The notes under the pieces are model-generated. The model was not told the DNA's origin, did not search any database, and worked only from the letters and a program-made list of their open reading frames with translations. A stretch of 64,000 bases of DNA from Polytrichum commune (Eukaryota; Streptophyta; Polytrichopsida; Polytrichales; Polytrichaceae): contig OX485807.1 in the NCBI GenBank assembly GCA_950295325.1, positions 51,820,796 to 51,884,795 on the forward strand, written 5' to 3'. Shown in pieces: positions 46,764-57,189 of the stretch. The translations under genes were made by a program, and so were the position numbers. How positions within the stretch are numbered: the stretch's first letter is position 1; each line of letters starts with the position of its first letter.

Positions 46764-48420
46764 ATGGTGCGTTCACAAACCATGGACCCTGGAACCTGGA
46801 AGAGAGTTTTGGGATTGCTCACCCAATTGCCAAATATCTATCGTAAGGGCAGTGCACAAGCTGGAACCAAACCGGAACAGTGGTACTTAGACTTTACAGC
46901 AGAGTGTTTGGAGCAAGCACAACAGATGATTTCAGGAAATGGGTCCCCTCCAGTGAAATTGAACCACAAGCATGGGAGACATTCTACAAAGCTTCCGAGA
47001 TTGGCAGAAAATGAATGTACAGGAGTGAAACTGTACAAGTGTCAGTGTGAATACCTCGTGGAAAAATTGGCATTGGCCGCTCTTAACAGCAGAGAGACAT
47101 ACCTCAATACTGCTGCTTGTTCTGCACAACAATCAGCGTACCTTAAAATTTTGAAGCTTCTCTACAGGTTGGCGACAAATGTGCAAGGTTTCGTGCACAG
47201 TTGTTGCAAAGAGGGTGGGATGCAAATTGCCCTGACAGCGGCAAGCGTACCTATGTATGTGTGCTCATTGGGTTTTTATTTGGAGGTATGCACTAAGCTT
47301 TTGCGCCACAGCAACAGTTTGGGAGTCGCATCGCCAACAGACATAGAGCTTGAGAGGCTGAGGGAGGCTGAAAAGAATGAAGTTGAAAGACGGGCTCTAT
47401 TTGATGAAGCCACTTTGATGGATACAATCAATTCTCTGATCCTACATGGGGAGTCAAGTAGTACATCTGTTGAATTACAGTTGGCCACCATTGTTCAGAA
47501 GAGATTGGAAGCAAGCCAGGGTTCGTCAACTTCGGGCGCATCCAAAGTGTCATATTTGAAGGCTTGGCAAGTAGATGGCAAAAGTCTCCGTCGACTAGCA
47601 CAGTTGGGTAAGGGTAGTAGTGCTGCAGTTCACAAGGCGAAGTGGTTCGGAGCGATAGAGGTTGCTGAAAAGGTGTTCGGAGTCCCGAGAAATGGTAGTT
47701 TTGACCAAGAAATGTCCTTATTAGCAGAGTTGTCTCATCCCAATATTGTATCAACCCTTGGGTATTGGGCGGATGAGCACTCATGTTCAATTGTCACGGA
47801 GTTGATGGATGGAGATCTTTACCGCCTAATGGAAAAACTACCGCCTCAAGATGGGATGGGCCCTTTTAGCATCTCGGTAGCATGTGACATCATGCTTCAA
47901 GTAGCACAAGGCATGGCTTACATCCATGACAAAGGGGTTGTGCACCGAGATCTGAAGTCGCACAACATTCTATTCAAGCGGTCACAAGATGATGACATTG
48001 AGTATATTTGTGTGAAAGTGGGTGACTTTGGGATTTCTAAGACCAAGGAGAGGAGCTTTCTTTGTACCCACCAGACATCCAATACAGGTTCGTTCAGATC
48101 CATAGCTCCAGAATTGATAGAATTGGCGGGGGTAAAGAAAAAGGCGCAAAGTTCATTTCATCCATACAAAAGTGATGTTTACAGTTTTGGGATGCTCTGT
48201 TTTGAAATCTTGACCGGGGAGCTGCCATTTTCAGCAATAGAGAACCCCCGAGAAGTGAAGAAGAAAGTATTGGCTGGCATTCGTCCAGTGCTACCACTTC
48301 AATGTCCCCAGGAGCTGAAGAGGCTGATTGAATCATGTTGGGACTCTGATCCCACTAAACGACCGGATTTCCCCAAAATTTGTGAAGCACTGATGAGGTT
48401 ATATTTCTCCCTCTTGATTG
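46764..48420 (+). CDS. kinase unit 1 (exon 1): MLKL-like helical domain plus kinase
   Basis: About 552 residues. The helical region (about 46870-47330) has blocks WYLDFTAECLEQAQ, KCQCEYLVEKL, LKLLYRLATNVQGFVHSCCKE and YLEVCTKLL, whose order recalls DUF1221 of plant MLKLs. A linker with a VERRALFDEATL helix follows. Kinase motifs are LGKGSSAAVHKAKW, VAEK (Lys codon 47670-47672), HRDLKSHN (about 47942), DFG (48023-48031), APE (48105-48113) and KSDVYSFG. The catalytic Lys, Asp and DFG are all present, so it could be active. If the intron is not spliced, the frame ends at a TGA at 48438. Confidence 0.75.
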
Positions 48421-51400
48421 GTACGTTTTCCTTCCCCTGAATTTAGAGTAATTTCAACTCACCGCTTGTTTTGTGTAAGATATCATGATGAAAGTGTGAG
48501 AGTTTGGTTGTCGCATTGGCCAGTACGAGTATGGGTGTTTAAGGGCCGGTTTACAGTCAGGACCATGAAGTCTGACCATGGAAGAGGGCTTTTTCAATGG
48601 TCCGAGTTCATGGTCCAACTTCCATGGTCTGACTTCTTAAAAAAGTAGTTTTGAAAGCCTTGGGCCCCTCACTAGGTGTGAACCGAATGTGGACCAAGAA
48701 GAATGACCATGCACCAAAAAATGAATGTGTTGATTTTTTTAATACATGCCTAAAAAGGGCAGTTTTGAAAAAAAATTCAAGTTTGACCATTCTCTTGTCT
48801 TTTGTTGGGCTTCACTTGTCTTCACTTCTTGTTAAGTATGTCGAAGACGTGGCTTGCAAATCTTCTCACAACAATTTTTACAAAAAACTAAGCGATTTAA
48901 TTTTTACATGTGACATGTAATTTCCATGTGACATGTGCCTTGTGTTATTTTTTATTTTTATGTTGTTACAACTGTACCTTCCTCAACACTAATTTTCAGT
49001 TCTTTGATAATTAGTGTTAGAAGATTTGCTAGTAGATATGTTGGAATTCTCTTTTTATCATGGTTATTTTTATTTTTTCGTATCCTTACTAACATTAAAT
49101 TAAAACATGTAACTTCCACATATTACCTTACTTGATATTTAGTGTTACAGTTTACATTTAATGTTACTTACTTTCATAGGGTTATTGAAATTTAGTGTAT
49201 GTGTTCGTATTTAGTGTATCAAACACTAAACATCCTAATTAGTGTAGTAGAAAACTATGCGAAAAAGAACCGCAATCGTTTTCCCATTGTGGTTCTTTTG
49301 ACCACCTTCATCTACAGTTGCTACACGACTACATACTTTTCTTTTTCATTTTGTAATTGTATTTCTTTAAAAGAAATTGGATGTGTAATGTACCGTTGGA
49401 AAGGTATTTTCAAGAAATTTCCAATGGTATATTACAAGCCCCCAAATTCCAAACATTTCAATTGGTAGACCAAAAAAACAAATCTACATTCAAATTCTTG
49501 AGTTCTAGATGTCCCACATTGTTTGATGAAACATATGGGAGCAAGTTTAAGGGGTAGGGCATGGTAGAAATGGTGTGTCTTATGGGCTATGATATGATCT
49601 AGGCACATAGAGAGCAGACTTGCTTCTCAAGATTCATTACAACATTTAGATGCTAAAAAGTGAGCCTTGCTTGGTGGGAAGAGTTGCTCCTAAAAGAAAT
49701 TTCATTTAAAAAGTAATATAACGGCATTTCTTTGCCATGGGCCGCTACCTTTTCCTACCAGACCACCTTTCTTGCCTACCTCACCGCAAAACCCGTTGGA
49801 TCATGTTAGTGCATTTATTAGGCCTTGAAAATTGTATTTTGGGGACCTCGACCTCCATGGTCCCTCTGCCATTTTTTCCTTTCTGTAAACCAAAGTGGTC
49901 CCGGGACGAGTACAACAGCCAATCAACGCTCTTACAATGCCCTGGTCCACCTTAGTGGGCACATTGACATTAAGGTATATATCCAAGTCAAATGTGCTTA
50001 TAGAAAAAATCCGTTTAGAAAAATTTTAAGTAGCACTTGAAAACCCCAAATAGATTCATATTGATTCCAAATATATGTAGCATACCTCTCACATCCTAAA
50101 TATTAACTTCTATAATCGAGTGAACTCTTACAATCAAGTGAACTCAAAATATAATTAGAGTAGTAAAGAAGATACCTTACATTCTTGTCACATTGACACT
50201 TCTATTTATTTATCCAAAAGTTTAAAATTGTGATGATTGTCTACATTTGAATACAAATTTACTTCATAATACTTTTTTTTCATTTGATAAGTAACTTATG
50301 TCTAGGTTATTGGCAACAGTCATTGTTTCTCATAGATACCATTTATTTACAAACGAATATAAAAATTAATGTATATATTGGATTTGCAATTGAGTTTGTT
50401 CAAGATTTGTGTGTATGTAACATTTATTTGACATTTTTATTTATGTGGTTATCAGACCATCCTCGTTGTTCAGAAGAGAAAGTGCAAACTATGGGTTTTA
50501 GAGAAACTTTACATGCAACTCATTCCACCAATCAACCACAGTGGTATCTAGACCGTACGAGACAATGCATGGAGCATGTGCAATTGATGACTTCAAGTGA
50601 AAAAAATGTTTCCAGTAAGGTGGAAATACACTACAATCAATGTCAATATCTTGCCGATACATTGAAAATGGTTGTTGAGATCAGCTCCGAAGTTTTACGG
50701 CCAATGTATGCCCAAACTCAAACCCAAACCCATACTGAATTGGCAATCAATTCCTCTTCTGAACGCAAAACAAAATCAATGTACCAACTTGGAATCCTTA
50801 TGCTTCTTTGGCAATCTGCGACAGAAATAGAGCACTTTATAAAAGATTGTTGTAGTATCAACTGGTTGAAAATTTCCGTCACATCAGGTTGTGTGGCACA
50901 ATCTCCATTGCTGAGTGTGTCTTCATGGGGGTATCTTTTGAAGTTATGCAAATTTGTGCTCCTGCACAGCAACACTTCGGGTGCATCACTAACAATGAAT
51001 GATATTGAGAGCATGAAGGAGGTTGAAGTGCTTGCTGTGAAAGAGAAAGCTTCAGTTGATGATGCCACTTTGTTGAATACATTATCTTTGATACTGTCAA
51101 GCAACTCTAGCAAAACAGATGAATTTCAATTGGCCACCATCCTTTATAAGAGATTGCAAGTGAAGCAGGCTATGCTGACAACTAGAGGCTGCCTAGAATC
51201 ATCTCATGAACATTTGAAGATCGACGTACGGGCTTTGGGGCAGATGGTGATTGTGGGAAGAGGAGCATTATCTTCTGTATACGCAGGTACATGGTATGGT
51301 GCGAAGGTTGCTATCAAGCACATCCGTTATCATGGGGATGGTGATGGATTTCAAGAAATTTCAATCTCAAGCGGTCTCAGCCATCCAAACATTGTGCACA

Positions 51401-53815
51401 TGCTTGGATATTCATACAATAAGAGAGCGCGTATCATTGTGATGGAATTGATGGACACAAATCTTTCTTCTCTTATACACGAGAGGCTACAAAATCTACC
51501 AAATGACTCAACTCCATTCAACATCCATGAGGTTGTGGACCTTATGCTTCAAGTAGCAGATGGCATGAACTACCTCCACCAACTCAAAGTAGTTCACCGA
51601 GACTTGAAACCATCAAATATTTATGTGAAACGTGTGAGGGTAACCAATTTGAACCACAACGTTTCGGAGTTGTTTTATGCCAAAGTGGCTGACTTTGGGG
51701 TTTCTGTGACAAAGATAAGAAGCATGACTTATTCCCACCAAACCAAAGTAGGAACATCGAGATATATGGCTCCTGAGGTGCTGATATCAGCAGGTGATGA
51801 ATGGGATCAACATAAATCCGCAAAATATCCATTCAAATGTGATATTTTTAGTTTTGGGGTGTCTTGTTATGAGATCATAACTGGAAACATTCCTTTTTCA
51901 ACTCTTGGTCATGGCGCAGCGAAGAATGCAGTATTGAATGGTGATCGCCCGAGTTTGCCAGAACGATGCCCCCAAGAATTAAAGACATTGATTGAAGCTT
52001 GTTGGCACCCAAATCCTACTTCTCGTCCATCTTCCACTCAAATTTGTCAAACACTAAGGTATCTCAAATATACATTACTACTTCGGACAGGTATGTTGCT
52101 TATTATCCCACATTTTATGACCATTGCATCATAATTTTTGTTTATTGTGCAATTGAGTATCTACAGCCCCTGAAGTTTTAAAAGACATTATAAGAAGCTT
52201 GTTGAAATGTAAACTACCCTTAGACTTGACCAAATTGATTGATTTGACTTGAAATATGGTACGATTGGCTTAATTTCATTAATTTGCCCTGAAAACCTTA
52301 AAAAGAAGATAAATTGCTCCATTCTGAACAATTTATTAAAGATCAAAGGCCACAGCATGCATACTAATTTCAAATTAAACATATGTTTTCAAATAACCAA
52401 AAGTGCTAGTCAAACACCAACTTGCGAGAGTAGTATCAAGTATATTTCTAAAGTATGATGGTAGTATGAAATTCATGTGTAATTGCATCATTGTTTACAT
52501 AGCTATTTGTAGCATAAAATGGATTTTGTTGGTCATGTGAATATCAGACAACGAAGGTGAAAGCCAAGGCCAACAATGGTTTCAAGAACCCCACCTTGTT
52601 CTAGAGACCCAATATATTGCAAAAATATTTGATTTTTCAAGATTATCAATTACGAAAATTGAATACTCATGTCTGCACCGTGGAATTCAATTGGGAAAAG
52701 GTGGGCAAGAGACATGTGTGTACGAGACAATCCATTGTCAAAGCGAAGCGGCTCAAGACCGTGTTGCTCAAAAACGTTTTGTTCCAGCATACAATGAAGA
52801 TTTTCAAAATGAAGTTACGATTTTATCATATTTGAAGCATCCCAATATTGTATCCTTGGTTGGCTATGCAGTGGACAATCGTTCATGTTCTATTATTATG
52901 GAATTGATGGATGGCGATCTTCACGATCATATGTTCAGAAAGATGCGTAGGATGACTACCGGGGGGTCTTTCACCATTGATGATGCCATTCGTGTTATGT
53001 TGCAAGTAGCAAAGGGCATGGATTATGTCCACGGGAAGAATGTGGTGCACAAGGATTTGAAATCATACAACATTCTAGTCAGGGAAACAAATGTCAAGGG
53101 AAAGCATTTGGATGTCAAAGTGGCTGATTTTGGCCTCTCCAAACAAATGAAACCAGGCTGCGATTTGCACTTCAATGTTGGTACTCTCAGTTGGATGGCT
53201 CCAGAGGTGATGAGGCTCAAAGGCATGTCCAGAAGGAGAACCTCAAAATTCGTCTATTTCTTGAATGCAATGGGGAATATTCCATTAATGTCACAAAAAC
53301 GCATGAAGAAGTTTCCTGACCCATTCAAGAGTGACATCTACAGCTTTGGGATAGTTTGCTTCGAGATCTTAACCGGAAACTCACCGACTTTCCACTTGAA
53401 GAATGGAAGTGGGACCGCATTTCCAAGAGAGCCTGAAAAAGCAGCCATGTTTCTTCTTTTCCTTTTTCTTGAAGGTCTGATTAAACTTAAGGAGGACCCT
53501 CAAAAGACGACCTGTGTTGTTGTTCTTCTTCTCAAAGGCCTCAATTTTAAGAGGGATCCTCACAGAGCAATTATGATTCTTATGATTCTTCATTTGAAGT
53601 TCAAGATCAAGAGCGATCAAAACGAAGTACTGAAGGAAAAAGTGATGGCTGGTCATAGGCCGATTCTACCAGATTATTGTCCTCCGAAACTCAAGGCTCT
53701 TATTGAAAGTTGTTGGGACAAAGATGCTAGTACACGCCCTACTTTTGCTCAAATTATCATGGTCTTAAAAGGTCTTCTCTTGCAATACAAATTTTCCCAG
53801 GCCCTAGCCTTTTAG
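46764..53815 (+). CDS. triple tandem kinase protein with MLKL-like N-terminal domains (predicted single gene)
   Basis: Three exons, 46764-48420, 50456-52090 and 52548-53815, have GT-AG borders (TTGATTG|GTACGT...TTATCAG|AC; GGACAG|GTATGT...ATATCAG|AC). Both junctions are phase 1, and total length is exactly 1520 codons (1519 residues plus stop). Neither the second nor the third exon has its own upstream start exon, and the third has no early ATG, which supports one gene. Each exon encodes a TKL-like kinase domain. Exons 1 and 2 also have a helical region before it, resembling the plant MLKL/DUF1221 four-helix part. Tandem kinases such as RPG1 and WTK1, and plant MLKLs, act in immunity. That role here is inference. 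The start could also be ATG 46782 or lie in an unseen exon. Three separate genes remain an alternative. Confidence 0.6.
48563..48640. repeat. nested inverted repeat
   Basis: ATGAAGTCTGACCATGGAA (about 48565-48583) pairs with TTCCATGGTCTGACTTCTT (about 48620-48638), 19-bp arms with few mismatches. Inside and overlapping, GGACCATGAA faces TTCATGGTCC. It may be a short fold-back element. Confidence 0.7.
49190..49249. repeat. right end of an ACACTAA-type MITE
   Basis: The end TTAGTGTAG at 49239-49247 followed by TA (49248-49249) matches the right end of the MITE at 19135-19456. Repeated ACACTAAA/TTTAGTGT words precede it. The left end was not located. Confidence 0.5.
50456..52090 (+). CDS. kinase unit 2 (exon 2): MLKL-like helical domain plus kinase
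   Basis: About 545 residues in a symmetric phase 1-1 exon. The helical region has QWYLDRTRQCMEHVQ, NQCQYLADTLK, LLWQSATEIEHFIKDCC and YLLKLCKFVLLH, matching unit 1 block by block, plus a TQTQTQTH low-complexity insertion. The kinase is complete: VGRGALSSVYAGTW, VAIK (51307-51318), HRDLKPSN (about 51595), DFG (51691-51699), GTSRYMAPE (to 51777) and CDIFSFG. It has the most canonical motifs of the three. An ATG at 50491 could start an independent protein. Otherwise the frame without splicing runs to 52134. Confidence 0.75.
52548..53815 (+). CDS. kinase unit 3 (exon 3): kinase domain with 21-residue repeat insertion
   Basis: About 422 residues. It keeps the QQWF start of the helical domain but then jumps to the kinase within about 40 residues, so almost the entire MLKL-like region is deleted. 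Kinase motifs are LGKGGQETCVY, VAQK, HKDLKSYN (HRD changed to HKD), DFG, GTLSWMAPE and KSDIYSFG. Between TGNSP and KVMAGHRP an extra stretch of about 75 residues includes three degenerate repeats of about 21 residues, starting EPEKAAM, DPQKTTC and DPHRAIM. A second insertion (RRRTSKFVYFLNAM...) follows the APE helix. The stop is TAG at 53813-53815. It may be a weak kinase or a pseudokinase. Confidence 0.7.
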
Positions 53816-56589
53816 CAAATAGTGAAGATGCTCAGTAGATGATAGATTAGACTCAAAAGTGAATAAAAGTCCATTTGATGCAAACTACATCGATCATCTC
53901 ATTTAGTGGGTGTGGGCTGATAGTTTGTGTGGGAAATCAGTGAAGGTGATACTAGATTCTTGAAGATATGAAATTCGCGCCACCAAAAGATTCAAGTTTT
54001 GGGGGTCCAAAGTGTGTCGGCTCTCATTTGGTTCTCACCCTTCAGGCTGGTTTCATGCATCTCTTCTGGTAATTGAGCACCTATCATTCAAGTCTTGTGG
54101 TTTTGGCCATATTAGTATACACAAAGAAACCATGCTTTGGGAATCTCATCTTTTCGTACTTATTTCTTGTTGCATGAGGATCTAGTAGGTCTAGTTTTCA
54201 TGCTTGCTAGTTCCATGTTCTTGACTTAAAACTTAGGTTCATCACTTTGATAGTACACACATACATCCAAGAGGGCTAGATCAAATGTTTCAATTGATGG
54301 GAGAAGTATATCTTGGGGGTAGGGAGTGGTGGTTGTTGCTAGGGGGGATTTTTTTTTGGGGGGGGGGGGGGGGGGGGTCTCACGCACCCTTCTAAACCCT
54401 AAACCCTATACATTTTATGGGGGAGGGAGGGTTGAACTTCATTTGATCATCTCTCACATCTCTCTCTTGTGACTTCGGTCTTGGACCTTCAGAAGTCCAA
54501 ACTCCTCCACCTTTGTCTTCTATATTCATCGACTTAAGTCTAAGTCAATCTTCTTCAACCTTCTTTGATTTCAATCAACTTTACTTTTAGTCCAAGGGCC
54601 CATGACTTAGTTATTTTAGTAGTTTAAGTGTTAGTACTTCTTAAAAACATGTGAAGTTATTTTTACTATATATATAGAATTTGCACTTTAACCCATATTT
54701 TTAATATTAATTGATTTTTTCTTTTTCTTTTTTGAATGATCTTGAGATGATAAATACATGTGACTTCAAAAGTTTACCAAAACTTGTTCCTAGACCCAAT
54801 CCTCACATATTATATATATTTAGGTAGATCTTGAAGTCTTATTTTCAAAGAAAAAAATCTTATAAAATTCTAAAATTTTGTCTAGAACTTATGAGTGCTA
54901 CCCGCAAGATAACTTTTGTTTTAGTATAGCCAACTTTGTAGCTTCACTACAGCTAGCCACAATCTTCTTATCCTACAAGTTTTATATCTCTAAGTAGATG
55001 TTAATTTTTTTTAATCCAATAAATATTATTAGTTTCTAAAATTTTGCCATAAAGTTATAGATGTTTTCGTGATACAAATCATGTAAAATTAAAGACATTA
55101 AAAATATTAAAGATAAATTAGGATTCATAAATAATTATATTAAAAGTTAGACCACGTTGGGTTGCATAATAATAACCAAATTCCATTAAAAACGTTTAAG
55201 TTGTTTACTTCACGGCAACTAAACTTAGGTTGGACTAATTAGGCATTCAGTATAAGTATTTAGATCCATTTTGTTCACCAAGACTTTCAGGCTTTAATCT
55301 TAGTTTATTGTAATTAAAAGGTAAGCACATATTCATCATTGGCTTAGACATCCAAGAGGTGTTCACTTTAGCTCACAAATTGATTGACCACATTGTTCCC
55401 AAATTATTTAAAAATGTGTAATAAGGACTTTGGTCATATTCTTGGGAAGTTCTTTCCCTCAAATAATGTTCTTTGCAATATTCATGTCTAAAAGGAGCTA
55501 CATAAATAAATAAATAAAATTTTGAAATGCATAAAATATTTTGGACAAGTTTGTTGACCATATTTCCTCAATGGACATGGTTCATAGTAGTTGCAATATG
55601 GATTCTTAACCTTCTTGAACCTTGATCTTGGCACAAATTCAACCACAATGAGTACACCAACTTCATTGTACAAATATTGGCTACCATAGGCACCTTAAAA
55701 ACCATATTTCTTAATTCATGGCCCTAATTGTTGGATAGTTTTCCAATGAGCCTTCTAATTTCAAAATTCCATGTATTTGAAGTATACCAACAATTTGTCC
55801 CTTCAAAAAATTGCTAGATATTTTTATGGAGAGATTTTTCAAATTAGACTATTGTTTGCAAGGATCAAGTCCACAAGAACTTCCTAAATCAAAAAAGTGA
55901 ATTATAACACTTCATGTTGCAATACAATGCATTATAAGTACTAAAAATCCACATGATGGAGTACGGGAGTTGCCTACCCAACTCCATACGCTTTTAAAAT
56001 TGTACAACCAAAACATCTATTCTAACGAGTTGACTGATCAATCTAAAGATGTTTGAATAACAAATGCCGCTACCCTTGTATGCATATGGCCATACTTTTA
56101 TGCATATTAACATATGCCATAATGACATGTGATATACATATGTGATACCCAAATAATGAACATGCTCGCAAAATATCAACACAATCTAGTGTCCTCTCCA
56201 TTCAATTTATGTCTCAATGTGGTTATGTATTTACTTTGAATATACACACATGAAGCTCATGACCTTAAACATATCACTCCACCACATGGATATGATCTAC
56301 AACTTTGTGTCAACAATTTTGCTTCATGATGTAACTAAGTCTTACATCTTTAAAGCCCTCAATAGAATATTTGACCGTGGCCTATTAAGATTTTGTACCT
56401 TGCATCCAAGTGACATGCAAGTACAAAGCTATTTACTCTATACAATGTTTCTAATTTCTAGATAATCCTAAGAAGACAACCTAGTAGCCAAATTCATATA
56501 GTTATGACTTGATGCTCATGAGTCTTCTGAGTTTAACTAAGTAGACATTTATTGGAAGCAATCATGGTCATATCCAAATGGTATTCCTC
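53816..56589. other. AT-rich stretch without a recognised gene
   Basis: The first few hundred bases are presumably the 3' untranslated region of the kinase gene. A run of about 20 G follows a T run near 54344-54377, with CCCTAAACCCTA just after it. I see nothing else I can assign. Confidence 0.4.
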
Positions 56590-57189
56590 TACAGTCCACC
56601 CTCTATAAATGTTACACCTATAAGTGTTAACCCTCTCTAAATGTTAACTTTCTTCTACTCCCCACATATTGCACACTATAAATGTTAAACGTGTTAACTG
56701 TTAACAAAATGGTACTCCCTTCTTTGTAAATTTGACTCTATAAATGTTAATGAATGTAATACAACCATAATATGGAGAGGAGTGTGAGGTGGAACCCATT
56801 CCATCTTATAGTGACTTGCAATCTAGTTTTGATACCATTAGAAGGTACATGGAATCATGTTCATGTGATGTGTCCAAGTATGTGGGTTTGTTGGTGCAGA
56901 TTGAGAAATATTTGCAAGTTGTGCATGCAGATGAATCTCACCAAAGAACCATTGATTCATACTTCACCCGTGATTTGTAAACTTGATATTGAATAAAGTT
57001 TTGATTATGTTTGCAATTTTATGAATGGTATTCTCTCACAAGGACTCTTCACAATTGCTTATATTTATAAATGTTAAGATTTGTATATTGCTCAAAAAAG
57101 TAATTTTATAATTGTTTACTGTTAACACCTCTATAAATGTTAACTTTGATCCACTCCCGAGGGTTAACATTTATAGAGGGTAGACAATA
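56590..57189 (+). mobile_element. pogo/Tigger-type deletion derivative
   Basis: The element is 56592-57187 (596 bp) with TA at both sides (56590-56591 and 57188-57189). Ends are CAGTCCACCCTCTATAAATG and, inverted, TTGTCTACCCTCTATAAATG. This resembles the CCTCTATAAAT ends of Arabidopsis Emigrant/Lemi1. Subterminal TCTATAAATGTTAA words repeat. Frame 56789-56980 ends HQRTIDSYFTRDL, like the C-terminal tail of pogo/Tigger transposases, so this is an internally deleted copy that kept the gene's 3' end. Confidence 0.75.

Larger units (their letters stand above)
48421..50455 (+). other. intron 1 of the tandem kinase gene, with repeats
   Basis: This 2035-bp presumed intron holds the hairpin at 48563-48640 and a MITE end at about 49220-49247. 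No exon-like sequence was found in it, which argues against a hidden start exon for unit 2. Confidence 0.5.

Noticed and set aside
56772-56996. Independent 74-residue gene in the pogo derivative
   Set aside because: The meaningful frame is 56789-56980 (transposase tail). The longer frame overlaps it out of phase.
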